DNA from: Rhodothermales bacterium
Lineage (GTDB): Bacteria > Bacteroidota > Rhodothermia > Rhodothermales > Bin80
Reading direction: 5' to 3'
DNA length: 33,000 nt
Assembly: GCA_022821385.1 (NCBI GenBank)
Contig: JAJEDR010000044.1
Span: 1 to 33,000, forward strand
In this document: positions 1 through 8,391 of the stretch, piece by piece
Position numbering within the stretch: position 1 is the stretch's first letter
How the letters are laid out: the number at the start of each line of letters is the position of its first letter
Program-made: the position numbers and the translations under genes
Notes under the pieces: generated by a model
What the model saw: only the letters and a program-made list of their open reading frames with translations
The model's database searches: none
Told to the model about the DNA's origin: nothing

Positions 1-927
1 ACGTCGCGTGCACAGGGTGAGCAATGCACCGAGTACGAACCAGGTGACGATCCTTGCTAAAAATTCACTGCCAGTGAACAGCAATGACATTGAGGGCAAT
101 GTTAATGCACCGCCCGTGGCCATGGAGGAGAGCATCAGGAAAATGAACGCACGGGATATCCTAGCATGCCAGCGGGGGCCGAACAGTGCGTAGACGATGT
201 GGCCGCCATCTAGTTGGCCAACCGGCATCAGGTTGAGTGCCGTAAAAAAAAGCCCCAGCCAAGCTGCGAAGAGGAGCGGGTAGTGGTACATTTCGTAAAG
301 GGGCGGCACATTCGGGAAAGCCTGCGAGATCGCCCAGTAAAGTGGAGTTGTCCCCAGTGTCAGGCGGCCTCCCGGCGGAGCGTCAGAAATTGCCGTATCC
401 GGGAATCTGCCAGTAGCCCGGATGAACTCAAAGAGCGAGTCGTGGCCTCCAACTCCGAACATGTATTCTGGTGATGGCAGTGTTCCCATCGCCCAGAATA
501 GCAGGACAAGAACCATGACGAATCCTGCCAAAGGTCCACTGGCGCCGACGTCAAAAAGTTTGATCCTATTTGGGATTGGTTGCCGAATACTTATGACCGC
601 TCCAAGAGTCCCGATTCCGATCAGGGGAGCCGGAATGAAATAGGGTAGAGAGGTGCTGACCTTATGCACGCGCGCAGCGACATAATGCCCAAATTCGTGG
701 ACCGTCAAAAAGGCAATGAGTGCTCCACCAAACACAAATGCATCGGCGAGAAAAGTTGTTGTAACAGGGAATCCACCGAGATCAAATATAGCTCCCCCTG
801 CCGCCCAAGCCTCGCTCCGCCCGATAAACAGTAGTGCACCGGTAAGGGCGGTAGAGAGCAGTGTTACGACAAAAAGTCCCGCATGGAGCAGGTAGCGATC
901 ACGGGTCAACAGTCCAGATGCCGACAA
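1..927 (-). CDS. Site-2 protease, M50 family (partial, C-terminus beyond left edge)
   Basis: Intramembrane zinc metalloprotease; relatives cut membrane-bound anti-sigma factors or other membrane proteins. Reading the minus strand gives an open frame of 309 codons with no stop before the window edge. It carries the zinc motif HEFGH (bases 685-699) and the third-ligand motif NLMPVGQLDGGH (about 199-234), both within hydrophobic segments, plus FDVGASGPLAG between them. This arrangement resembles the EGY-like/cyanobacterial branch of M50. No ATG fits the N-terminus: an in-frame stop lies at 958-960, and the best start is the TTG at 925-927 (MSASGLLTRDRYLLHAG). The gene follows the aminotransferase in the same direction after 54 bp and may be cotranscribed with it. 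Substrate unknown. The family call is secure; the start codon is inferred. Confidence 0.9.
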   Translation of the reverse strand, partial: MSASGLLTRDRYLLHAGLFVVTLLSTALTGALLFIGRSEAWAAGGAIFDLGGFPVTTTFLADAFVFGGALIAFLTVHEFGHYVAARVHKVSTSLPYFIPAPLIGIGTLGAVISIRQPIPNRIKLFDVGASGPLAGFVMVLVLLFWAMGTLPSPEYMFGVGGHDSLFEFIRATGRFPDTAISDAPPGGRLTLGTTPLYWAISQAFPNVPPLYEMYHYPLLFAAWLGLFFTALNLMPVGQLDGGHIVYALFGPRWHARISRAFIFLMLSSMATGGALTLPSMSLLFTGSEFLARIVTWFVLGALLTLCTRR

Positions 928-981
928 TAGGGCTGGGCATATAAATTTAAGCGCGTTCTATGCAGATACCAGTCGAAGTGT

Positions 982-2187
982 TCACTTACGTCTAAGTTGT
1001 GACAACCCGAGTTCTATACGATCGAACGCTTTACGCAGATCATCCATGGATGCTGCGTAAGAAATTCTGATCCCGTTGGGATCCCCGAAGGCAGCTCCAG
1101 GGACTAGTGCGACCAGATGCTCCTCGAGGAGATAGAAGCAAAGATCATCACTAGAATTTATGGTCCGTCCAGATTCTGCAACCGTACCGTAGTAATCACC
1201 GCACTGCAGAAAGAGATAGAATGCGCCCTCGGGTTTGGGTGCATGGATCCCCGGCACAGCACGCATCCTTTCAAGTAAGTAGTCGCGGCGCTCGCGGAAT
1301 GCTTGGACCATTACGCGGATGGGCTCCATGTCCATTTTGAGTGCCGCGACTCCGGCCCGCTGGGAAATACTGCTGGGTGCAGAAGTGAACTGCCCCTGCA
1401 TCTTGGCGGCCTGCTTCACGATATCCTCTGGGCCGGCCATATAACCAAGCCGCCAACCCGTCATGGCAAAGCACTTAGAAAAACCGTTCACAGTTATGGT
1501 GCGTTCCTGCATACCGGGAAGCGTTGCAATGGGTACATGTACGGCATCGTAGATGACGTGCTCATAGATCTCATCCGAGACCACCACAACCCGCTCATGA
1601 TCACGCAATACTTCTGCGAGGGCCGCCAATTCTTCATGCGTGTATACGGAACCGGTTGGATTAGAGGGAGAGCAAAGAATAAGCACACGCGTACGTTCCG
1701 TAAGAGCGTCGGCTAATTGCTGGGGCGTGAGGCGGTACTGGGTTTCTGCGGTGGTATGAGCAATAACGGGCTTGGCACCAGCGAAGCGAGTCATTTCCGG
1801 ATAGCTGACCCAGTAGGGGGCGGGAATCAGGACTTCGTCGCCTTCAGCGGCAAGTACGGACACCGCCATAGCCACGGACTGCTTTGCTCCGTTAGAGCAA
1901 AGGATTTGGCTCGGGGCGTATTCCAGATTGTTTTCGCGCGCGAATTTTTCGCAGATAGCCTCCCGAAGCTCTGGCATGCCCGGGTTTTGGGTATATCGTG
2001 TGAAGCCTTCCCGGATTGCCTGGATACCGGCTTCAGCAATGGGTTCGGGTGTATTGAAGTCGGGTTCTCCAGCGCTCAATGCAATGACATCGGCGCCGGT
2101 CCGTTTGAGTTTTTTCGCACGTCCGGCCATGGCCAGCGTAGCTGAGGGTTGCATGGAGGCTACACGCGGATTAAAGGAGATAGACAT
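982..2187 (-). CDS. aspC: Aspartate aminotransferase, class I (type Ib)
   Basis: PLP-dependent transaminase expected to interconvert aspartate and oxaloacetate with 2-oxoglutarate and glutamate in the cytoplasm. The 401-residue length is normal for type Ib enzymes. Visible motifs in order: SAGEPDF (38-44), SNGAKQS (98-104), SPSNPTG (173-179), DEIYEH (205-210) and the PLP-lysine motif GFSKCFAMTGWR with K238. The C-terminal part has NGIRISYA, the usual substrate-carboxylate arginine region. The ATG is preceded on the minus strand by an AGG/GGA-rich stretch. It is 153 bp downstream of the sialidase-fold gene on the same strand, so it could be read through or have its own promoter. Related class Ib enzymes also act on prephenate or aromatic acids, so exact specificity is not proven. 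Confidence 0.95.
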   Translation of the reverse strand: MSISFNPRVASMQPSATLAMAGRAKKLKRTGADVIALSAGEPDFNTPEPIAEAGIQAIREGFTRYTQNPGMPELREAICEKFARENNLEYAPSQILCSNGAKQSVAMAVSVLAAEGDEVLIPAPYWVSYPEMTRFAGAKPVIAHTTAETQYRLTPQQLADALTERTRVLILCSPSNPTGSVYTHEELAALAEVLRDHERVVVVSDEIYEHVIYDAVHVPIATLPGMQERTITVNGFSKCFAMTGWRLGYMAGPEDIVKQAAKMQGQFTSAPSSISQRAGVAALKMDMEPIRVMVQAFRERRDYLLERMRAVPGIHAPKPEGAFYLFLQCGDYYGTVAESGRTINSSDDLCFYLLEEHLVALVPGAAFGDPNGIRISYAASMDDLRKAFDRIELGLSQLRRK

Positions 2188-2340
2188 GGGTTCGATTAAA
2201 ACTACGAGTGGATGATATTCGCGCTAAATATAACTCGGAGAACTGCAATATGAGCCTGATTCCGGGGGTCCTATCGGGTTCCTATTTTGACTGCGTTCGT
2301 CGCTTGCTGGCCCACCTGCGTTGCTGCAATAGCATCACAT

Positions 2341-4017
2341 TCAGTTATCTGCGACCTTGTTGTCAAGTTCTTCAAACGTGAAGCGAACACTCATAATGTA
2401 AGGGGGTTCGTTTTGTGTCCAGTGACCATAGGTAGTAGTAACCACGGTTCCGTCGGGAAGTATCTCAACGCCCGGGTAGGCGGTGTCCGCTCCCTCAAGG
2501 TTGTCCATGAGTCGTACGCGATATTGCCCTTCTCGACCGTGTAAGATGTCCTCGTAGGTGCCCACCCACCCGACCCAGTCACCCCATGTTGGTGAAACGT
2601 GTGTGCGGTCACGAAATGAAATAAAAAGTCGACCGTCGGGGCCGTAGATGGCCTGATGTCGGTCACCGGTGAGGGCGCCTGTGACCTCTTTTGGTGTGCT
2701 CCATGTTGCCCCTTCATCATCCGAGAACGTTACGAAGCTATTGTACTGCCGGCTGTTTTCTCTCAGCAGCATGGCGAGTTGTTGGCCGTCAGGAGACCGG
2801 ATAACTCCTGGCTCGCACAGATCGGCCACGGGATGGGTTACGACGACTTCCGGCCGACTCCAGGTTAATCCGCCGTCAGAAGACACGGTTTTGTACACGT
2901 AAAATTGTCCGCGCTCTTCCTCGCGTCCGTTGATAAACCTGCCGTCGTCGTGGAAGAATGCCATGTGGCGGCCATCACGCAATCGGACCAGATCCCCCAT
3001 AACCACGATTCCACCAAAATCCCCAATGGGCTTCAGTGGGCTCCAGGTATCTCCCTCGTCTTCAGAAATAGCCATGCGGATGGGATACAGCCCCGAAAAC
3101 ATGATCAGGCGATTCGTACCATCACGATCCATGATCGGATAGAGCGTTGGTACCTCCTGTGAGGTGGACCAGTTTTCCGGCACGGGGAGGCGATCGCTCC
3201 AGGTGAGTCCGCCATCAAAGCTTTTTTTCATCACAATTGCACCGCGCCCGTGTCCCTTCGGATAAACAGTGATGATTGTGTGCAGGTCATCCAGCAGCAC
3301 AGTGGTTGGGTGTCCAAGGTATTGGTTTGGGTCACGGTCCACCAATACTTGCCGATGGGTTTCTCCGGCTAGGTCAACGAGCGGGATACTGTACCCGCCG
3401 GGGTTGATCATACCACTAGGGCTGAAGGAGCCTGTACAGACAAATTCCCGGATACGGAGCATGCCTTCGGTCACCGGTGCTACACGGCCAAGGGGGGAGA
3501 AGGTAAAACCAAAATGGCCAATACCTGCAAAGCTGCCCACCGAATGAATCAACTGATCATTAATCAGAAACCGGATGGTACCATCTGTTCGGGAAACCTC
3601 AAACTTGAACCACTCTTCGGGCTTAATGTGAGTTCGGGCAGGACCGAGAACTACGTGATGTCTTCCTGCCAAGGCGCCAGACAGGTATAATTGTTGATTT
3701 GGTCCATCGAAACCGAAATAGCTGCTTCCCAACTGGAATGCGGCCCCCGTAGCGTTCAGCTCAGAAAGACTGAGCTGCGCTGTTATCTGAAAATCTCCTG
3801 TCCCAAGGTCACGGGAAGCGAACAAACCTGCCTCACCTGAAGCATCTGACAGGATCGCAATAGATCCGTTCTGTTCAGTCCATGTGCCCGGGCTGCCCAT
3901 TTCCACGACACCGTTCTGCGTGATGGTAATGGTTTCCTGCGCATGGGTTGTGGCTGCCAGTAGCGTTACGCCCGAAAGTATACACGCCAATTGGCAGATG
4001 AAGATGAAGCGTCGCAT
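2341..4017 (-). CDS. Secreted sialidase-fold (BNR/Asp-box) glycosidase, atypical
   Basis: Predicted exported glycosidase releasing terminal sialic acid or a related nonulosonate. Residues 1-27 form a Sec signal peptide ending in THAQ. Residues about 30-195 look like a concanavalin/LamG-type beta-sandwich. Residues about 205-555 form a six-bladed propeller with four Asp boxes: SFDGGLTWS (266-274), SEDEGDTWS (318-326), SSDGGLTWS (379-387) and SDDEGATWS (432-440). The classical GH33 (F/Y)RIP arginine motif is not seen; its place near residues 232-237 reads YLGHPT. Candidate arginines are in HGRG (256-259), LLREN (417-421) and SFRDR (467-471). It is the last gene of a minus-strand operon, 45 bp after the lyase, which supports a sialic-acid role. 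Linkage specificity cannot be read from the sequence, and it could act on another nonulosonate. Confidence 0.85.
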   Translation of the reverse strand: MRRFIFICQLACILSGVTLLAATTHAQETITITQNGVVEMGSPGTWTEQNGSIAILSDASGEAGLFASRDLGTGDFQITAQLSLSELNATGAAFQLGSSYFGFDGPNQQLYLSGALAGRHHVVLGPARTHIKPEEWFKFEVSRTDGTIRFLINDQLIHSVGSFAGIGHFGFTFSPLGRVAPVTEGMLRIREFVCTGSFSPSGMINPGGYSIPLVDLAGETHRQVLVDRDPNQYLGHPTTVLLDDLHTIITVYPKGHGRGAIVMKKSFDGGLTWSDRLPVPENWSTSQEVPTLYPIMDRDGTNRLIMFSGLYPIRMAISEDEGDTWSPLKPIGDFGGIVVMGDLVRLRDGRHMAFFHDDGRFINGREEERGQFYVYKTVSSDGGLTWSRPEVVVTHPVADLCEPGVIRSPDGQQLAMLLRENSRQYNSFVTFSDDEGATWSTPKEVTGALTGDRHQAIYGPDGRLFISFRDRTHVSPTWGDWVGWVGTYEDILHGREGQYRVRLMDNLEGADTAYPGVEILPDGTVVTTTYGHWTQNEPPYIMSVRFTFEELDNKVADN

Positions 4018-4062
4018 AAGTAATAAAAGATCTGTTATAACGTGATAGAAGTTCCAGGATGC

Positions 4063-4998
4063 TCAGTTGGTGTATTTTCGGCCCCACTCAAAAAATCCGA
4101 TCGCTTCCAATTCCTGGTGCATTTCTGAAATTTGTGCGGATGTAGCGGTGGAGTGGGGCAATCTGTGCGGTCCACAATCCTGACCGATCAATCCCATAAC
4201 GGCTTTGAAACCGGGGCGCCCGCAGGTTCTCACAATCACGTTTATCATCGTAGCGGCGCGCTCCTGATTGCGTCGGGCCTCTTCTAATCGTCCCTGTTCG
4301 CAGCAGGCGATAATCCGGTTGTAAAGTGGTGCTGCAAAATTGTAGGTCGTTCCCACTGCTCCGCGCATTCCTGTCATCCACGCGCTGAGGAGCATCTCAT
4401 CAACGCCGCATAAAAAGTCGTACCTCTCCGCGTAGGAGGACGCCGAGACTGCATGCAGGCGTGTATCAGAAAACTTGACTCCGACAAGTGAGCGCAGTTG
4501 CCGGCTTGCCAAATGCAGGAAATCATTCAGATCCAATTCTACCCCGGTCATTGCGGGGATATGATAGTAATAGAAAGGGAGGTCAGGTGCGCCCGCGGTA
4601 ATTGTCGCCAGACAGTCTACCAGCGCTCTTGTGGAGTCGGGCCTGAAATAGCACGGAGGAACGGCCGAAATGGCACTGGCTCCGATCTGCTGCGCGTGCT
4701 TGGCGAGGGATTGAGCCTCCTGCAGGCTGTTGTGTCCGACATGAACCACGACAGGTACACGGCCAGCGGCGGCCTGTACAAAAGCTGCTGCGGTCTGTTG
4801 CCGCTCGCTGAGTGTCAGCGAAACCCCCTCGCCCGTACTGCCCAGTACGTATAATGCAGAGACACCGTCTCTCAACAAGTGTTCAACCAAGCCTGGGATG
4901 CGGTCAATATCCGGGATAGCATCATTCTTCATGGGGGTGAAAGCTGCCGCGGTAAGGCCCGTAAGCTGTATTGGTTTAATCTGCGGCATCCCGGTCAT
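4063..4998 (-). CDS. nanA: N-acetylneuraminate lyase (DHDPS/NAL superfamily)
   Basis: Cytoplasmic class-I aldolase expected to cleave N-acetylneuraminate to N-acetylmannosamine and pyruvate. The 311-residue protein has AAFTPM near the N-terminus, the pyruvate-carboxylate loop GSTGEG (53-58), catalytic Tyr in YYYHIP (143-148) and the Schiff-base lysine in VGVKFS (K175). GSTGE and YYHIP favour the NAL subgroup over DapA, which usually has GTTGE. The frame opens at an ATG at 4998 that overlaps the upstream symporter gene by 23 bp; the ATG three codons later (4989) is an equally good start. Overlap with the symporter and close spacing to the sialidase-fold gene indicate an operon with translational coupling. 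Related aldolases cleave other 2-keto-3-deoxy sugars, so the substrate rests partly on context. Confidence 0.88.
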   Translation of the reverse strand: MTGMPQIKPIQLTGLTAAAFTPMKNDAIPDIDRIPGLVEHLLRDGVSALYVLGSTGEGVSLTLSERQQTAAAFVQAAAGRVPVVVHVGHNSLQEAQSLAKHAQQIGASAISAVPPCYFRPDSTRALVDCLATITAGAPDLPFYYYHIPAMTGVELDLNDFLHLASRQLRSLVGVKFSDTRLHAVSASSYAERYDFLCGVDEMLLSAWMTGMRGAVGTTYNFAAPLYNRIIACCEQGRLEEARRNQERAATMINVIVRTCGRPGFKAVMGLIGQDCGPHRLPHSTATSAQISEMHQELEAIGFFEWGRKYTN

Positions 4999-7564
4999 AG
5001 TTCGACAGTCTATCCCCCAAAGTATAAATAGTTAATCCATCCAGTTGCACGCGAGGATTTGGGAGGAGATTACTCATGATATATCCAACGACGAAGCAGG
5101 TCAGTATACCAATGCTTGCATACAGGAAGAAGTGGATCGTAGTAAAGGCACTGACCAGATAGAGTACGACCGCGCTGGTACAGGCACCAATCAATGCCCC
5201 GGTGCTGTGAGCTCTGCGTGTGAAAATGCCCAGGGCAAAGAGACCTGCCAGACTGCTCCCCAATAATCCCAGCAGTTCAAGAAAAAAGTCGAAAAGTGAG
5301 GCAATCTCGATGGTAGCCATCAATAAACCAATGGCTGTGGCCAGGAAACCCAGTCCGACCGTCAACCACTTGGCCAGTCGCAGGCGGACTGGCGCGGTGG
5401 AATGTGGCTTGAATCTCTTATAGAAGTCGCATACTAGTGCAGCAACAGCACTGTTGAGGCTACTGTCAAGGCTGGACATCGCTGCAGCAAAAATTCCAGC
5501 AATCAGGAGTCCAGATATCCCCTGAGGAAGCTGTTGTACAATAAACAGCGGAAAGATTGCGTCCGTGGATAGCGAAGGTTCCAGTGCACCCGCGTGCTGT
5601 TGGTAGAATACAAACAGGGCCGTACCCACGGAGAAGAAAAGCAGACTACCAGGGATAGTGAGTGCCGCATTGGTCCAGACAGATCGCGCAGCAAGTTTTT
5701 CGGTTTTTGTGGTCAGATATCGTTGCACCACAGTTTGGTCTGCCGTGTAGGGGATCAGGTTGCTGAAAATCGAGCCTCCCAGCACCACCCAGACCGCTGT
5801 TGTCGTAGCATCCCAGGACCAGGTCAGCATATGAAACTTGTTTTCGGAGGCAGCAACCTCAATCAAGCCAGAGGCACCGCCCTCAATGTTCATGACCAGG
5901 ATAATCAGACTTAATAATGCGCCTCCAAGGAGTACAATCACTTGCATCACATCTGACCAGATCACGGCTTCCATGCCCCCCAATGCTGTATAGAAGGTGC
6001 TCAGCAAACCCATCAGAAGGATTGCCAGATAGAGGTTAAATCCTGTGACTGCGGATAGGGCCAATGCAGGCAAAAAGATCACTACTCCCATACGTCCGAG
6101 TTGGAGGAGCACGAATGCAAGGCTACCGAAAAGCCGCACGGCTACACTGAAGCGCTGCTCTAAAAACTCGTAGGCTGTCGTTATCTGAAGTCGGCGGAAG
6201 AAGGGCAGATAGAGATAGACGACTATTGGAGCAACCAGCAGAATGGCAATCTGCCCAAGAAAGTAAACCCAATCCGTAGCATAGGCCTTGGCGGGTATGG
6301 CCATGAAGGTGATGGCGCTCAGCTGTGTTCCAAAGATGCTGATCCCTGCTGCCCACCACGGAATGCGTCGGCGGGCAAGGAAGTAATCCGTGTCGCTTTT
6401 TCCACGATTCCAGAAGTACAGGCCCATTCCTGCAAGGATCAGGAAGTAGACCGTCACGACCACAAAGTTTATTGTACCGAAAGGAGGAACGGCATTACTC
6501 GGTGTGGCTTGCCAGACTGCAGCCGTCCGAACTCCCGGGCGTATTTCGCCGCTCGGGATGAAGACATGATCGCCCTGTTGCACCATTGGAACGGTAACCT
6601 GTCCCATTGGCAAAGTCCCCATGTGCGCCCAGGTGTCCGTGATAACGTGGTAGGCCAGCACATCACGGCTGAATCCCGGATGCCGGTCACCTAGTTCTTG
6701 AACGCGATCTACATCGGCTCCGGTGTTGCCCCCCAATACCAGAAGGTGTGAGGGTCCGATGGTGATCGCAGGAGAGGGGGCCGCAGCTGCAGGATACGGT
6801 AGATCATGCAGTTGCTCCCATCCGTGTGAGGGGTGATATCGATAGGCATCGGTGAGAAACTCGTAAGATGTTGCACCGACCGTATCTGGCTCCAGTGCAG
6901 TGCCGCTGAAGAGATAGAACGCTCCGTCTGATGCTCCCGTCACGGCGCTATGTCGGGGAGTACCAGGTACGGGTTCAAGTATTTTCCATTGCGCACCGGG
7001 ATCAGCCAGGTTCAGAGCCCAGAAATTCCTGCTCGCGACAGTATCGTCGGGGGTTTCCAGGCCACCGGCGATATACAGGGTGGATTCAACTACTGCTCCG
7101 CTGGCAAAGGCGCGGGGTTGCGGGAGCGCTGGTAATGATCGCTGTGAGATGCTCTCGCCATCCCAATGCAGTGCGATCACCTCCTTAAAATGTTCTCGGG
7201 CATTCCCTCCGCCTGCGCAGATCACCTCATCCTCCCATTGGGAAGCTACGGCATATCCCGTTGGTCGAGCAAGAGCGAACCCGGCTTTCCATTCACTGAA
7301 TGAAGAGGTCAGAACATAGATGCTGTCAGTCCAGATTTTCTCCCCGCCCTGTAGGAACGGATCACGAAAATGTGCACCTCCGGCCACGATCAGTGCACCG
7401 TTTGAGATTCCAGCGCATGGTCCACCTACTCCGATCGGATCTGGAAGATCGGGCAGCCGATGCCAGTCAAGCAACTCTTTGGTTGGCGCTTCCTGGCCCT
7501 GCAGTGCAGCGACCGGGAAGAGCAGAGCACATAGGAGAATGACTCGCTTGGCCGGTACTCTCAT
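4976..7564 (-). CDS. Kelch (sialate mutarotase-like)–sodium:solute symporter fusion
   Basis: Single 862-residue protein predicted to equilibrate sialic-acid anomers in the periplasm and import the sugar with sodium. Residues 1-24 are a Sec signal peptide. Residues about 30-355 show about six kelch blades with GG turns (VAGGAHF, CAGGGNA, IAGGLE, LFSGTA, LGGNTG, PSGEIR), as in NanM/YjhT epimerases. Residues about 365-850 form a sodium:solute symporter with roughly a dozen hydrophobic helices and the family motif TAYEFLEQRF. SSS proteins such as PutP have a periplasmic N-terminus, so an outward-facing propeller fits the topology. First gene of the operon with lyase and sialidase-fold genes, which supports sialate as substrate. 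Similar fusions may exist in other Bacteroidota or Planctomycetes, but I cannot check. Function is inferred from both halves and context. Confidence 0.9.
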   Translation of the reverse strand: MRVPAKRVILLCALLFPVAALQGQEAPTKELLDWHRLPDLPDPIGVGGPCAGISNGALIVAGGAHFRDPFLQGGEKIWTDSIYVLTSSFSEWKAGFALARPTGYAVASQWEDEVICAGGGNAREHFKEVIALHWDGESISQRSLPALPQPRAFASGAVVESTLYIAGGLETPDDTVASRNFWALNLADPGAQWKILEPVPGTPRHSAVTGASDGAFYLFSGTALEPDTVGATSYEFLTDAYRYHPSHGWEQLHDLPYPAAAAPSPAITIGPSHLLVLGGNTGADVDRVQELGDRHPGFSRDVLAYHVITDTWAHMGTLPMGQVTVPMVQQGDHVFIPSGEIRPGVRTAAVWQATPSNAVPPFGTINFVVVTVYFLILAGMGLYFWNRGKSDTDYFLARRRIPWWAAGISIFGTQLSAITFMAIPAKAYATDWVYFLGQIAILLVAPIVVYLYLPFFRRLQITTAYEFLEQRFSVAVRLFGSLAFVLLQLGRMGVVIFLPALALSAVTGFNLYLAILLMGLLSTFYTALGGMEAVIWSDVMQVIVLLGGALLSLIILVMNIEGGASGLIEVAASENKFHMLTWSWDATTTAVWVVLGGSIFSNLIPYTADQTVVQRYLTTKTEKLAARSVWTNAALTIPGSLLFFSVGTALFVFYQQHAGALEPSLSTDAIFPLFIVQQLPQGISGLLIAGIFAAAMSSLDSSLNSAVAALVCDFYKRFKPHSTAPVRLRLAKWLTVGLGFLATAIGLLMATIEIASLFDFFLELLGLLGSSLAGLFALGIFTRRAHSTGALIGACTSAVVLYLVSAFTTIHFFLYASIGILTCFVVGYIMSNLLPNPRVQLDGLTIYTLGDRLSNYDRDAAD

Positions 7565-7986
7565 TGGTGCATCGGCCGGAAAGAGTCACGGGAATAAGTC
7601 TCAGAAGTGAGCGTAATTTCTTGCTGCATCGGTTGGGTATAGCAAAAAATCTGTCTTCTGGAAGATAAGCTCATGGTTCGTCTGAACCTTGACATGGAGG
7701 AACGAGGAAGCTGGCCATGCTGGGTGCGATTGTTCCGAGGATGAGTAAGGATCCAACGGAAAGCGTCAATCGTCGAATCAAAACCATCAGGGATTGATGC
7801 CGGGATTTCGGAGCAAGTATCTGTTTACCAACGTCGGATGTTCCTGTCTAGGAGGGCTGAATCTATCCCAAATGAGTCTGGGTGACCAGGCGAAGAACCT
7901 AAACTAATGATCGTTTCTCTTGAAATCACATTGGTAAATATCTTAACTTGCCATTAGCTGAAGAAAACAAGTTAAGAGGAAGCTTC
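7565..7986. other. Divergent intergenic region between the sialate operon and the cysteine-protein/barrel genes
   Basis: This 422-bp spacer separates two divergent transcription units, so it should hold both promoters. On the minus strand the sequence complementary to 7636-7644 reads TTGCTATACC, an extended -10-like element about 75 bp before the symporter start, with no clear -35. On the plus strand TTGAAA (7920-7925) lies 17 bp before TTAACT (7943-7948), a weak match to a promoter overlapping the left arm of the inverted repeat described separately. No convincing ORF, tRNA or known riboswitch was seen in 7650-7915. Confidence 0.5.
7941..7977 (+). promoter_or_regulatory. Perfect 10-bp inverted repeat abutting the ribosome binding site
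   Basis: TCTTAACTTG (7941-7950) and CAAGTTAAGA (7968-7977) are exact reverse complements separated by 17 bases. The right arm runs into AAGAGGA (7974-7980), the probable Shine-Dalgarno sequence for the ATG at 7987. As RNA it would be a 10-bp stem hiding part of the ribosome binding site; as DNA it would suit a dimeric repressor overlapping a weak -10. Which of these it is cannot be decided from sequence. Confidence 0.6.
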
Positions 7987-8391
7987 ATGATCCGTTCTAT
8001 TTGCGTATTTGCAGTTGTTGTTGTCCTTTGCGGGTTTGTACCTCCGGTAGCCGCGCCGTCAGGTTCAATCGGGACGGGACCAGGTCAGATCAGTCCGCGT
8101 AAAGCTTATGCACAGGGCAAGTCGTTGACTTTCAAGGTGTTGGCTTGTAGGGGATGCCCTCTCCAGAAGTCCGAGTTAGACCGTGACCGGGCAAAGAGTT
8201 TGGCCGCCAGTTTGGAGGCAGTATATGCCGAGGAAGAAACTGGATCGCCAGATGACGAGGCGGTTAAGGCGTTGTGTGGTCCAGATACCGAAGATTGCGG
8301 TATTCGGATGGAGGTTGTTCACTACTTCCTCACTCGTCGCTACAAGCTTCAGACTCCCGTTCGCGGGATTCAGAATGAGGTGATTGAATGA
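7987..8391 (+). CDS. Small secreted four-cysteine protein, unknown function
   Basis: A 134-residue exported protein I do not recognise. The N-terminus (MIRSICVFAVVVVLCGF) is a signal peptide; cleavage could follow VAA near residue 23 or YAQ near 43. The mature part has exactly four cysteines, C54 and C57 in CRGC and C97 and C104 in CGPDTEDC, suggesting two disulfides or a metal site. The ATG at 7987 is chosen because AAGAGGA lies just upstream; an in-frame extension to 7948 would add 13 residues before the signal peptide and overlap the inverted repeat. The stop overlaps the next gene's start (ATGA at 8388-8391), so the two are likely translationally coupled. Context points to the periplasm or outer membrane. 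Confidence 0.75.
   Translation: MIRSICVFAVVVVLCGFVPPVAAPSGSIGTGPGQISPRKAYAQGKSLTFKVLACRGCPLQKSELDRDRAKSLAASLEAVYAEEETGSPDDEAVKALCGPDTEDCGIRMEVVHYFLTRRYKLQTPVRGIQNEVIE

Noticed and set aside
1303..2145. Plus-strand open frames of 137 and 142 codons opposite the aminotransferase gene.
   Set aside because: The minus-strand gene has clear PLP-enzyme motifs throughout; these are antisense shadow frames with no family signal.
2188..2215. GGTTCGATT near 2189, like a tRNA T-loop.
   Set aside because: No paired T-stem, anticodon arm or acceptor stem around it on either strand.
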